Shown piece after piece: positions 44,955 to 57,465 of a stretch of DNA of 64,000 bases. Each line of letters starts with the position of its first letter. Position 1 is the first letter of the stretch. The notes beneath the pieces are model-generated. The model was not told the origin of the DNA and searched no databases. It worked only from the letters and a program-made list of their open reading frames with translations. The stretch spans positions 1,100,888 through 1,164,887 of the forward strand of contig OZ024786.1 in NCBI GenBank assembly GCA_964017065.1. Direction: 5' to 3'. The position numbers and the translations under genes were made by a program. The DNA comes from Haliclona indistincta. Taxonomy: Eukaryota; Porifera; Demospongiae; Haplosclerida; Chalinidae.

Positions 44955-45950
44955 CAAGTTGTATATTTCGTATATACACCTGCTGACAGGTGTATATGTT
45001 GTGCGCAAACTATGGATCGGGACAATCCATGGATTGCGCTGCCCAACGTATGGATCCGTGCTTTGTGCAACAATCCATGGATTGTCTGCTCAATCCATGG
45101 ATCGCCGCGCAAACGAGGGACTCGAAGTATGGATCTCGGCCAAACCATTGATGCATGGACGCTCGTGAGAAGCGGAGGACTCTGGCTACAAAACCACTGA
45201 CGTTCGTCACTGAAGCACCTCCGGCAGCAACGCTGTTCAACTTGATTGCCTATAGTATTCTAGCTAATAAACATTTATACCTGAGGCAGCAAGGTTGAGA
45301 TACATAAGATGAATGATTATGGTTGTATGAGTCTTGAGTTCAGGCTGTAATAGCAGGCAGAGCATGCAGTGATCACACTAGCAATAGAAGGCCTCATGTA
45401 GCATCTTCTATAGATATCCCGGGGTTCTTCTCAGTTCAATATCGCTAGTATTACAGCCTACAGTATTAGCAGAGATAGTTCATTGCAAATAATACTTCTC
45501 TGAAGAGAACATCGTGTGCCAGACGAAAACACTGCATACCATTCAGTGGAAGACTGCCTGACTCTTCCTGCTCCATGCTGTTTTCTTGGCTGATAAACAC
45601 AATAACTTGAGTTCCTCAGTCCAAGAGCTGCACATGGGTAATCTAATAGGCGAAATCCACGAAACTTCAGCCAGAAATTGTTCTCCTCAGTCTCACCGTT
45701 CGCCAGCCGAAAGATAAGCAACGAGTTCCTTTCCTTTCTCTCGACTGATCACCTTTCTTCTTTTGCCTGAATGCTTGACACATGTGTGGTTGCGCAATCC
45801 ATGGATCGCGCAAGTGCTGGGCAATCCATGGATTGCCCGCGCAAAGCAAGGATCCATACTTTGAGCAGCGCAATCCATGGATTGTCCCGATCCATGGTTT
45901 GCGCATAACATATATACAGCTGACAGGTGTATATACGTATATATACACCT
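44955..45950. mobile_element. Foldback rich in CAATCCATGGATTG
   Basis: Arms about 44955-45115 and 45788-45950 are inverted (GCTGACAGGTGTATAT at both ends). Each arm has three or four copies of the palindrome CAATCCATGGATTG, so arms can pair internally and with each other. The 670-bp interior shows no recognisable gene. Confidence 0.85.
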
Positions 45951-45999
45951 CCGGACAAGAATTAGCCTCGCCTCCAGGCCACTCCCCCAAAGCTGAGAG

Positions 46000-46870
46000 A
46001 TTTGCCATACTTTACTATACACGGAACCACGGGATACGCAACACGCAGTTTTCAACGGAAGTGAAATTGACTGTAATTAGTAAAACATCATGTACGTTCC
46101 GTGAATTTGTTCGCGCACGTTTAGATATATACGTCCGTTCCAATTTACATCAACAATGACTAGCGCTACTGTTACTGCTACCGATACCTTCAATGACGCT
46201 GTAAAAATATGCTCTTGAGAGAGTTGGCAAAGCTGGAATGGTGCTGCTCGTACGCGATATTACAGTAGCGATGTGCACTGAAAGTTTTAACTGTCTGAAT
46301 TAATTACTAGTTGTTTTAGGTAGCTTCTGCTAACCTTTAGCAGCACACAAATCTAAATGTCGTTAGAATCGGTGCTAAAATGGCTGAGTTACAACGGTTT
46401 CTGTGACGGTTACTGTGTGATTTTGTTCTCCACTAATTTACGTTACAAAGCCGGCTTCCTGGTTCAGCGGCGCTGTTGCGCACTTCGTAGCAAAGGTGCA
46501 AAACAGCAATCTTGAGTATGACACGACAGTCTGGGCTACTCTGACCTGTTCGGCATACTTATTGAAGCAAACTACGACCAGTCAGATCTACAGCAATGGC
46601 TATAACGGACGCTCGACCAGCTATTTACGCTGATCAAGAAGAACTGTTTTACAGACAACCACAGCTAACAGCACGAGCTCTGAAGGTAAATCACTCACCA
46701 TCATTCATTGTAAACTTGAATTGAAAAAAAATATTTGCCTGTTACAGTATATGGCGAACAGGCCAGTTAGCATGACACTCCAGCTGTGCGCGACTTTAGA
46801 GCACGTTTGCACTTATCTAAACTGTCACTAATATCTTTGTAAGTGGTGGTCAGAGGTATTGTCCACTTGA
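46000..46870 (+). other. Intergenic with one exon-like ORF (46596-46685)
   Basis: ATG at 46596 opens MAITDARPAIYADQEELFYR and continues to a clean donor (GAAG|GTAAAT) at 46685. It could be the first exon of a gene interrupted by the adjacent element, but no continuation was recognised. Confidence 0.3.
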
Positions 46871-48284
46871 GATCAGTGGTCAAAAGTGGCCAACTGCTTT
46901 CTGCAACTAGAGCCATCGAAAACAACAGTTCCAGCCACCAAACACTGCATTTTAGTCAGCAGATTTCGATTCTCTCATATTTATTCGCTATTATTTTTTC
47001 TAAAATTCCTTGAGTGGATAAGCAGAACTTCACTAAAGATGCAAAGTTGTCAAATCAGATTCAGAGTTGCAAAAAGCAGAAAGCAAAAAACGCTTCGTCA
47101 GCAGATTTGCAAATTCGCTAATTTTATGAACTCAGATTCAGATTTGCAAAAAGCAAAAAAATGCTTTGTCAGCAGATTTGCAAATTCGCTTTGAGATTTA
47201 TGAACTTACTTCATCAGCTGACATGGATTGTTGTTGACATGTACATGCATGAATAAAATTATAATGAATTTTGAGTAGCTAGTAAAATGGTGCAACCATG
47301 CACATGTCCTTGTGATCAGCAATGTAATGATGGCGAGTTGTATGTATGCTGTAAGGTAGGCTGTACCAAACTATGTACTTGTAGCTACACTGTATGTAGT
47401 TCACATGCTGATTGAGGTGTAGCCTGTACATAAGCCACACCCACAGAACTCAAGAGGTTGCCAATGTTGGAATGAACCGCATGATAATGGCGTGGAATGC
47501 ACATGCCCTTCCTCACCGAGGAATTCCTAATGTACTACAACATGAAAGACGTGCCAACCACTGAAGATGCAGTTGATATGTACCAACAACAGAGTGGTGT
47601 ACTACCAGACCCATCTGAATTTGGAACAGATCCGACATGCAAAAGATTGATCAAAGAGAACAAGAGTTTCGGAGCAACGCTATGTCAGTTGAAGACATAA
47701 TTATTCACTAATGTTATTTCTGGTAACGATTTTCCACTTAGACAAGCAATTTTGTTGTATATTGACATAACTGATTATCTTCGCACAGATAATATTATTT
47801 ATCTGCACCTATTGTGTATTATTACTCAAACGTATATGTAAGAATACCATTACAGAATAAGTAATAGTGCTACTTATAATTGCTATATGAACAGATCAAT
47901 TCTAATCATAAAAATGAATCTATAGTTTATTTCAGTTAGAGCTCACTCACTCAAAATTCAAGTTCCCCCAGTGCATAATTAATTATACACTGGGGGAACT
48001 TGAATTTTGCTGGAACTCCAATTTTGCTATCTGGTAGAATACTAAAATGCGTTTCTGCAACCTGAATTGCAAATCTGCTGACAAAGCTTTTGCTTTTTGC
48101 AAATCTGAATCTGAGTAGTGAAGTTCTGCTTATCCATTCAAGGAATTTCAAAAAAATAGCGAATAAAATGTGAGAGAATCGAAATCTGTTGACTAAATTT
48201 AAAATGCAGTGTTTGGTGGCTGGAACTGTTGTTTTCAATGGCTCTAGTTGCAGAAACCAGTTGGCCACTTTTGACCACTGATCG
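46871..48284. mobile_element. 1.4-kb foldback with cysteine-rich coding remnants
   Basis: Arms about 46871-47190 and 48055-48284 are inverted (GATCAGTGGTCAAAAGTGGC and complement). The interior has a Cys-rich exon-like stretch from 47287 (MVQPCTCPCDQQCNDG, donor at 47355), CQCWNEPHDNGVECTCPS near 47464, and an ORF at 47497-47700 (EEFLMYYNMKDVPTTEDAVD). These look like pieces of a transposon-encoded zinc-binding protein; the family was not identified. Confidence 0.65.
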
Positions 48285-48533
48285 TCCAGGTTTAACTAAC
48301 ATTGCAAACTGTTTGACTATGAAAATATTTTTTTGATTACCAAATTGCTGGTTTTTTGATCTAGCTCCGATTGATCATAGCAAAACAGCATTATTTCCAA
48401 GAATTGTCAGCTTAAATTTCATAATTAGTTGGAATCAGCAGATCTGAAAACCTTTGGGCGGTTTTTAGCCACTGAAACGGCACTCTATGGTGGCCGAGAG
48501 AATTGCATTACGTATTCGGATTATCCTATTTTC

Positions 48534-48723
48534 GAAAACGGATTCGCAAAATCGATTCGCTCAGTGTGAAAACGGATTCGCAAAATCGATTCGCTGTGAA
48601 AACGGATTCGCAAAATGGATTCGCTGTCAAAACGGATTCGCAAAATGGATTCGCTGTCAAAAAGGATTCGCAAAATGGATTCGCTGTCAAAACGGATTCG
48701 CAAAATTGATTATTGATTCGCTG
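48534..48723 (+). repeat. 30-bp tandem repeat encoding a 10-residue period
   Basis: About six units of AACGGATTCGCAAAATGGAT plus TCGCTGTCAA. As 30 is a multiple of three, all frames stay open and give repeat peptides (KTDSQNGFAV); there is no sign of a real gene. Confidence 0.9.
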
Positions 48724-48923
48724 TTTGCTTAGTCAACTATATTATTATGTGGGCGTGGTTATTATAGGGCGTGACATGTTGCTCAAGTGTGTGTATGCGA
48801 GGAAGCCGGTCTGTGAAGCTAAGAGGACGTGAGGACGAATTGAAGCATTCTTGAAGAGGACGTGAGTATATTCCTAGTTGGTCAGTCGGGTGCCACGTAA
48901 CAGAGATCTCTACCGGTTGGGTA

Positions 48924-50780
48924 TGTCGCGAAAGCGGCGAATCGAACGGGTCGAAGACGACCTCGTCAACATGCAGGACCAGACAATGGAGAAAATGCGA
49001 GAAGAGGTTCGTAACAAGTTCGATTCTCTCGCTGCAAGTCCTGGACCGTCATGTTGACGAGGTCGTCTTCGACCCGCTCGATACGCCGCTTTCGCGACAT
49101 ATAGATCTATTGCAACAACACGAGCAGGCTGATCCCGATCTGTCACAGATGATCACTTGGTTGAAAACTGATACTCTCCCTTCTCAGTTTCCAAGACATG
49201 TTAGCCATCGTCTTCAAACCCTTTGGTCGCAAAGACAACAACTTGTCCTCAGAGACGACTTACTTTATCGTGGATGTTCCACATGGAGGAGCATGCAAGA
49301 GACTTCAATTGGTCCTTCCGGCAACTCTTGTTCCTGTTGTTTTGGAGGAGCTACATGACTCAACCACTGGGGGTCATCTTGGAGTGACCAAGACTTTGGA
49401 AAAAGTTCGACAGAGATTTTATTGGACTGGTCAGCGACGAGATGTCGAAGATTGGTGCCGTTGTTGTCCATTGTGTATCTCCAGAAAGAGTCCTTCCAAG
49501 AAACCACGAGCACAAATGCAAATAGAGCAAGTAGGGGTACCTCTGCAACGAGTAGCTATGGATATCTTGGGACCTTTACCTATGACACAGGCTGGTAATA
49601 AATACATATTGGTCATTGGTGATTATTTTACCAAATGGACAGAGGCTTTCCCCATGCCAAATATGGAGGCTCAAACTGTTGCTCATATTAATTTTTGTTA
49701 ACCAATTTGTGTGTCGTTTTGGTTCACCTCAATATCTCCATACAGATCAAGGCCGTAATTTCGAGTCTTGTTTACTCAAGCAAACCTGTGAGCTCTTGGG
49801 GATAAAAAAAAACTAGGACTACACCTTATCATCCCCAATCTGATGGCATGATCGAGCGATTCAACAGGACTCTGTTGACAATGCTAAGCCTCGCAGCAGT
49901 GGAAGATGAGACTCATTGGGATGTTAAGCTCCCCATGCTAATGATGGCATATCGATCGAGTCAACATGAAACAACTGGAGCCTCGCCCTACAGTCTGATG
50001 TTTGGACGAGAGTTATGTTTGCCAGTGGATCTCATGTTTGGATTGCCAGAGACTGATACTTCTCCCAACACTAATCAGTATGCACTCAGGTTGAGAGAGA
50101 GGTTAGAGAAAGCATATCATCATACTCGTGAGCATACTCGGGCACAACAACACCGGCAAAAAGATTTATATGATCAGAGGGCATATGGCAATCCTTTTAA
50201 AATGGATGATCTTGTTTGGTTACATCATCCTGCTGTACCACGGGGACAAGCACATAAATTTCACCGTCCATGGAGAGGTCCATTTAAGATTGTCAAGGTC
50301 TTGAGTGATTCCCATTACAGAATCACAAGCATCGAACCTCCTCGACGACGCCTTGTCGTACATTTTGACAGACTTAAGCCATTCAAAGAAAGATCTACTC
50401 CTGCTGCTCCAGCTCCAGCAGAAGAAGTACCAGATACAGTTATATTTCCATTCAATCACCACTCAGAGGAAGAGTCAGAGCACGATACCTCTTCATCTGG
50501 AGCATCATCATCGTCATCCGATGACTTCGAATCATGTGAAGATACTGATCCAAGCGATTCAGAAGACACGAATAGAAACTCTGAAGAGGACTCGCGTGAT
50601 GATACGGATTCCGGTGAAGAGTTTGTTCCGAATATCTTACCTGTACCTGCACTTCTTCCAGCTCCAGTTCGAAGGTCTACTAGAGTACGAAAACTAAGAG
50701 ATTTTGGACCGTTTGTCAAACATTGATGAATTGTGTGGACACAATATTTTTTTTAAGGAGGGGAGCAGTGTGACGAACAA
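48924..50780 (+). pseudogene. Ty3/gypsy LTR retrotransposon, internally deleted, integrase remnant
   Basis: 48924-49050 reads like a gag start (MSRKRRIERVEDDLVNMQDQ). An inverted copy of its first 52 bp (49050-49102) follows, then at once the integrase region: H2C2 zinc finger (HDSTTGGHLG, WCRCCPLC), catalytic D (VAMDILGPLP), D (LHTDQGRNFE) and E (MIERFNRTLL), then GPFKIVKVLSDSHYRI and an acidic Ser/Asp-rich tail to a stop at 50726. Protease, reverse transcriptase and RNase H are absent. Frame changes occur near 49275, 49695 and 49807 (A run). A polypurine tract (AAGGAGGGGAG, about 50755) is followed by TGTGACG, the likely 3' LTR start, cut off near 50884 by another repeat. No 5' LTR identified. 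Dead element. Confidence 0.88.
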
Positions 50781-50883
50781 TAAAGTAGCACTAACTCAGA
50801 GACTAACTATTCACTTCCTGTCTTGTATCACTATAAAGAGTGCATGTATGTAAAATAAGAAGAGAGCTATTTTTGTTGCACGC

Positions 50884-51440
50884 TACACTATCAACTAAAC
50901 TGCTCTGCCATCAACTTTAACTAACTATTCAAGATCTTTTAAATTGTATTAATTTTCTTTTCCTATTATCCACTCCCGCATGATTAATGAATATTGTTTA
51001 CATGCTCTATGATACAACAAATAGCATCGTCTTTTTCAGCGATGATTGCCGTAAAAATTAATAATAAATCAAAAAGGAGAGGTTGTTGGTGAAATTTTAC
51101 AAGTGAAAACATATATAACAGAACGCAAGGTCTCACAAAATTAACTGCAATGTGGGTTAAGTCAGTGATTCCTTGTATGGTATAATAGCTGATGGATTAC
51201 ACAATGCATTAGCTAATTAAATTCATTCGTGTGTGCTTGCATAATAAGATTTATTACAAAAAAATTACCTAAATATAGACATGATTCCATTCCTGGCTAT
51301 ATTAAACCTCGATGACACTGCATGCTTATACAGAGCATGCTTTATACTTAACTGATTCCAGCGGACAGCTGCTCCAGGAACTGTACTAGATCAAGGAAGC
51401 AATACTTGCAAAACCAGTTTGAAGGTATACGCTGTGTTAG
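50884..51440 (+). repeat. Exon-containing repeat, copy 2 (partner 17595-18180)
   Basis: Follows 17595-18180 with scattered differences. The first exon-like frame is broken (stop after CRKN), while the second block still reads VLDQGSNTCKTSLK before a GTATAC donor. Decayed copy. Confidence 0.55.
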
Positions 51441-52294
51441 TTGAAACTTTAGAATGGGCTGTATTTTGCTTCTCCTGAGCAGAACACATTAATGCAGTGA
51501 ATTCTTATTATGCATGCAACTAAAATATTGCAAAAAATATCGCAGCATTATTACTCTCAGCTATGTGCAAGTTTATTATTCTGCCTCGCTTCTCAATTAT
51601 GCTGTGGTCTTAGTAATGTGTGGTGATTGTATAGTCAAACTTGTGGTTTACCAGTTCCTAGTTTCATAGTAACCACTAGAGGTACCACACACAAGCAACG
51701 GGGAGCAAGTGCTGAGTCTACTTCCAGGCTAAAATACAGGTGAGCAACTTATGATAAAATAGCTGAATAAGTAAGGTAATGTCAATTTGGTGCTTACACT
51801 ACTATCATGAGTTTATTATACATTGTGTAATAATGTTATTATCATGCAGCTATATCAGAAGTTTGATCTACATGTGTTGTAGCTAGCTACATATAGTCCT
51901 TTTACAATGGACACATAGGCTTTATGCTGTGTGAGTGAGTACCACCAGGAGTGCTCACATTAAAATTATAGTCCTTTTTTAGTTATACATGCATATTATA
52001 ATTATTATCATTATTATGTGAGTAGAATGAGTACCAATTCAAGATGAAAATGGTTCTTTGTACCTTGAAATGACTCCTATTGAACTTGTATAGCATTAGC
52101 TTGTTAACAAGATGCACTTGAATCGCGTATTGATTGAGAAATACAACTGAATAATTATAATAACTTTTGTTCCCAATAGATTGTAGATGTAACTGCGGCA
52201 CAGTTTACTAATAATTAATTCACAGTTTTTCAACATACACACACTGTTGACTGAAGTACTCCAACGTTTTCCTTTGATCAAATCTTAACAAGCA
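51441..52294. other. Intergenic
   Basis: No gene recognised. An imperfect hairpin (GTGGTTTACC / GGTACCACAC) lies near 51640-51690. Confidence 0.4.
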
Positions 52295-53118
52295 TTATAC
52301 CGCCAGAAATGGGTAGGTATAAAACGCGGAACGTGGAATGGAATGGAACGGCGGAATGGAATATGGAATGGAACGTCAAACGGAAAAAGGCTTGATTTGA
52401 CTTGTTCAGCTTGAACCATGGCATAGAGCTCACTTCTATAGAGTTGCCCAACGTAGTCTGATCTGTGTTCTGCAGTGTAGCCCTCAAAGACTAGCTGTAG
52501 GTCACGTGCCACTCGCTCAGGCTCATCGTGTGCAGACTACTGAATCAAGTTCATAGGAATTACTAGCTCTCTTGGTGACGAAGAATAACTCTACCCTTAG
52601 CTTAGGTCACCATACATGACTTATAACCGTTGTTTGTATCCAGGCAGCATGTAGTCTACGCCGCGCCGGTGCAACGAAGGGGTGTGGCTGTGGGTGTGCA
52701 GTATGAGTAGATGTTTACAGCAAGGCTGTTGTTAGAACGTTAACTTAGTTCCAGCGTAAAGATCAGCGTGCGCTGTTAGACTAAACTCTGCCAGTATAGT
52801 TAGTGAGTTTAACCTCTGATTCATTTCTTACGAGTTACGCTCAAGCAGAAATCTCAGGCTGAGTTGCTTGTACATGTACGTACTATTACATAGTCGGCTG
52901 ACAGTCACACCATGCAGCTATCAACGCTTCTCACACTTCACTACCGCTCTCCACTCTTTGCGTGCAGCAGTACGCAAGCTGAACAAGTCAAAGCAAGTGT
53001 CCTTTTTCTTTTCAAGTCGAAATTTGACTGTTTTCTATACTGTTTGACGTTCCATTCCATATTCCATTCCGCGTTCCATTCCATTCCACGTTCCGTGTTT
53101 TATACCTACCCGCCAGAA
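52295..53118. mobile_element. Foldback with GGAATG repeats in the arms
   Basis: Left arm 52300-52412 (GGTAGGTATAAAACGCGGAA, then GGAATGGAATG runs) is inverted at about 52976-53115. Inner ends read GACTTGTTCAGCTTG and its complement. The interior (52413-52975) shows no gene. Confidence 0.88.
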
Positions 53119-53770
53119 ATATTAAGTCCCGCAGATAGACCCTCTTCCATCTTGAGTAATGAACCATCATTAAGGTCAATCTAGATTCCTTCTGTAAACT
53201 TAATATTGGCAAGAAGTTGAGCTTAGCTGGCTGTGAGTCTGCAGTATGTTTACTACTATGTACTATGCACATACATGTACATGCAGTCAAATGCTCCACA
53301 GCATAATAATGCATGCAGAACCCATTAGTCATGTCCGGAGTGTTGTATAGAGAACATGACATGGTACTTTAATTGGTGCATCAGGTCAAAGATCAAAAAT
53401 GCTCCCCGTACTTTAAATTCCTTATAATCATACTTTGACATTAATTTTATTGCCCTAAAATGGCTTTCAACATGCTTCACACCATTTTCATGCAACCATG
53501 CAGCAATCTTTGAGTAAGATGTGCTCTAAAAATAATACTAGAATGCTCAGAGTATATACTGTCTGAATGATAAAGCAGAGGTTGAGATGCACAAACTTAA
53601 TTAATGAGGTGAGTCCAAGTGCTCATGCATTTAAGTATGATTTCAGCTATAAACTATAGCCCGGATTCAATCACTGTGCAAACAGTCTTCTCCAGTTGTT
53701 GCCTGTAACTCCACCCGGACTGTTTCATGGAACATAGCATCAAAATGTGTATCATGTGTATCAAAAATGT

Positions 53771-53990
53771 GTATCATGTAAGTCACCCAATGAACCTACC
53801 TTTTGGGATTTATAGAGAACAATGGTGCCTTTCAATTTGTATGGTATCATAAAACTGAATAGAATGTTATCATCATTGTGGCAAACAAGTTGTGGCTTAT
53901 CTAACCACCTCAGGCTCTGCATGAGAGCCTGTCAGAGTGCTTCATATCCCATTATGCACCACAAGGGGTAGGTTCATTGGGTGACTTCAT
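53771..53990. mobile_element. Small MITE-like hairpin
   Basis: AGTCACCCAATGAACCTACC near 53776 is inverted near 53968-53990 (GGTAGGTTCATTGGGTGACT). About 215 bp with short arms and non-coding interior. Confidence 0.75.
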
Positions 53991-55739
53991 TGCTTTCAGA
54001 GTTCAGAGTAACCAGAGTTCAGGTATAAAGATAGATTAGGCCTTCGTACTTGAGCCCCCACCAGCAGGGCTGATTGTGCAGTACCACATTAGTGGTCCGG
54101 CTATTAAAGCTATACCTTATCGGCTTACTATCAATGGGCTAGAGGAGCCTTGGTAGCATGATTAAAATAATTTGATGCTGATGATGAATGGTGATGGTAA
54201 TGAATGATGAGTCAGCACATTGTGAATAGCATTTAACTGGGATATAAGCATTTTTAACCCTGCCTTAATGTCGCCTTTTGGCTTCATAATTGACTCCACC
54301 TACTCTAGACGTCATAAATAGTATGAAAAGTGCTCTAGAAAGGTCAAATCAAGTTTAATTGCAAAGATGACTTTACCTTAAAAAAACAGTTTTTCGGCAC
54401 GCCCTCCCACCTACAATGTACAGCACAGGGGGAATTTTAAAGGGGGTATTCCCCTGTTAACCCGGGGTTTGAAGGGGCAGAGCCCCTCACCACTTTCGGC
54501 ATTTTAAAGGCTTCAGGATGCCCGGAAATGCATATTTGGGCATAGAATGTGGTCTAAATTGTGCTGTGTGTTCACCTGGACACCACCAGGTTTTGTATCA
54601 GTCACCAGGGCTAAACAAAGACCCAAATTTGCTGAAAAATGCGGCTAGCTAGCGTACTGCATGTTGTAGAAAATTGCAAGACAAACTGTCAGTCTAGAGT
54701 AAGTCAAATTTTTACCAAAATAATTCAGTAACTAAAGCCGGGTTAATCACCTTATAATCCTTCGCTGTCTTTTTCATCCGAAACTGATTTTAAATTTGCA
54801 TTGAAGTAAATTAAAATTAAATCTCGTATGAAAATTTGGGATTTTTATGATAGTAAGGCTTCTGTAGTATTTGCCAGTGCTGTTGCAGCCTGTCACAACC
54901 CTTACTGCGATAACAAATTCCTAGATAGTACATATTTGTGGCAAGGTACCTCACAGTAAATATACATGTATTAAGGGTGCAGTGTCATGCCCACGCATGT
55001 ATTTTTGGCTGGTTGCTAGGGGACTGTACCGGCTCAGAAACTACTGCTGATATTCCAAGAAACCGAAGACCTATGCTACAAGACTGACGAAGGCTGTACA
55101 CATTGCAAACTATGAGCGCTGAAAGTGCCAGATGGAAACGTGACGGGCGCAGCTAGATGCAACGCTTAGGCTAATAAAACTTTCGTTCACTCATGCAGTA
55201 TAGAACTTAAGATTGTGGATATATACGTACTTCGACAAGGCGAAGGCAGTAACGTAGAGCTTTTTCGTGTGTTGTGCTTGAAAGTGCGATTATGAGCCGC
55301 TTACCTCGTGGTTTTCCTACTCAGATGGTGTTTATTTTTTTAAAAAACTCTATATTACGGTCTTTATCTGGTCGCTAATAGTCATATATCCAAGTTTGGG
55401 TCTATTCTGAAGGCTACAGACATTTATTGAGGAATTTATATTTTCGTGATCTTGCCTAGCTATTCTATTGTTAATGTGCTTGTAATAACAGTGAATATCA
55501 TTTGTGGAGTGTAACAATGTCCAACTTGCAGTACATTCCTGAATAAGTTAATGGTTGTTAGGGCCTGCACCCTTAAATCGCTTGTGCATTGCTGAGGGAA
55601 TTCCCACTGGGTTTGCAGGCTGGTGAAACTAAGAAAAAAGGAAAATCACCTGAAACTCTTTCTACGAGGTATGCAATAAACTTGTTGGTTAACTAGGAAC
55701 CAACAATGTGTAATTGTACTGAAACATCTTTCAGTGTCG
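53991..55739. other. Intergenic, no gene recognised
   Basis: Contains a GGGGCAGAGCCCC palindrome near 54474-54487 and other C/G runs around 54420-54490, as often seen in old transposon ends, but no ORF with recognisable content. Confidence 0.45.
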
Positions 55740-56090
55740 GCAACCGGGCCAAAAGGCATAAACACCTTTCTTTCCAAAGAAGAGCCTAAGCTACCCGTAG
55801 AACGAGCATTTCAGAAGCTGATTTTGATTCTAAACCTCTTTGTCTGCACTTTCAAAGTATTTTAGCTCTGATCAATGACTACATTCGTGTTGGATATGGC
55901 GGTGCTTGCTGATTAAGGACTCACCATAAAATCCATTACTCTATTGAGTCTATTCTTTATGATTGCAGTCCGATTCATCAGCGCTAACTACATTGCAAGT
56001 GCAGACAAAGAGGCTTAGAATCAAAATCAGCTTCTGGAGTGCTCGTTGTTTTACAAGTATTGGTTTACGCTTTGCGACCCCGGCACGCCC
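55740..56090. mobile_element. Hairpin element
   Basis: About 55795-55865 (TTTCAGAAGCTGATTTTGAT) is inverted at about 55990-56055, with weaker pairing outside (TCGGCAACCGGG against CCCCGGCACG). No coding sequence. Confidence 0.75.
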
Positions 56091-56499
56091 ATGCACTGTT
56101 TTGGCTGTTTGTAGGTTGCGCGATCACTGAGAGATGAACGTACGTAAGGCTACTGACTTTTGGTGATTGCCTATGCATGATCCGATTATAAATAATGTTG
56201 ACCAAAAATTGATGACTTACTCTACTATATCATAAATCAGAATAGAATCCCATACGGCCACGCGGCGCAGATTACGGTTCTACCTGTGCTGAATAATTTT
56301 TACAGCGCTAGCGTGTCCTTTCTCATGGTTCACGTCGTTTTTGCTGTTGTTATGGTCTGAATCAGCCGTTCGCATCCAATCGGATCTACGTGAGTTAGAA
56401 GCCCTACTGGCCTATGCCCTCGCTACGCTCGGACGCTATAATAATTATAGCAACGGATCTTGTAGAGGCTTGAATTCGCTGTATATAGAGTTCTGTGAT

Positions 56500-56760
56500 A
56501 TATACTTGGTTTCGCGACAGTGCCGGCGTGATGGAATGTTCGCGCTGAATAAGCTATGACGATGTGACCGTCCAAAATGGACAGGGTCCACGGATGAATT
56601 TCGCGGGAATATAGTACAGATCTACTCTCAGCTTCGCACACTTTCATCCGTGGACCCTGTCATTATTGGGCGGTCACCTCGTCACAGCGCGTTTTCCTCA
56701 TTCTATTCAGCGCGAACATTTCATCACACCTCTGTCGAGTAACCAAGTATTTATGTGTAC
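56500..56760. mobile_element. Hairpin element
   Basis: 56500-56598 (ATACTTGGTTTCGCGACAG, ACAGGGTCCACGGATGAA) is inverted at 56642-56750. Unit of about 260 bp with a 40-bp loop. Confidence 0.85.
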
Positions 56761-57119
56761 ACAAAAATCACCAGGTAAAAATCCCAGGTAAAAATAACAT
56801 ATAACATATAATGTCATGTTAGTTATAATAAGCTGCAGCACCGTGTACTGCATGAGCTGGTGCTCAAATGCATTTTGTTGCCAATCATGCAGTCATGAGA
56901 AATGAATTATTCCTATACTGAAAGTGAAATGACTGAAACTAAACAGCTTACATACACTGATCCAACGCCTCTCAATTGCAATCCAAAGGGGCAATGCCAT
57001 CTCCATTCGTGGCACCTTTGTTTCGCGGACCTTGTCATAATTTTTCTATTTTATTGTATCATTAATTTTGCTTTGTATAAATTTATCATTAATAGTATAC
57101 ACTTGACTCAGTTAAGATA

Positions 57120-57465
57120 GGAAATTATTCTTGTGGTTGATGATATAATTAACTGACTGACTGAATAAGTCATATACTTATAGTCACTAACTTCTAACGA
57201 CATGAGAGACTGATATCTCACCTGTCACTTGGACATAGCTGTTAATGGGTGCATGTAGTTTGAGCACCCATCCTAAGTTCAAATTATTCTTGTAGTTGAT
57301 GATATAACTATTATAATTATTCAGTAAAGAAAGATCAACTGACTAACTGAATAAGCCATGGTCACTAAAACTGGTAATGACACGAGAAACTGATATTGTA
57401 TCTCACCCGTCACTTGGACATAGCTCAGTGTTAATGGGTGCAGTTTGAGCACTCTTCCTTCAAAT
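57120..57465 (+). repeat. Tandem duplication, unit about 170-180 bp
   Basis: 57120-57280 is repeated at 57282-57460 (GTCACTTGGACATAGCT, TTAATGGGTGCA, AACTGACT), with small indels between copies. Confidence 0.8.

Noticed and set aside
48503..48709. Repeat peptide KTDSQNGFAV
   Set aside because: A 30-bp tandem repeat keeps all frames open; nothing else suggests a gene.
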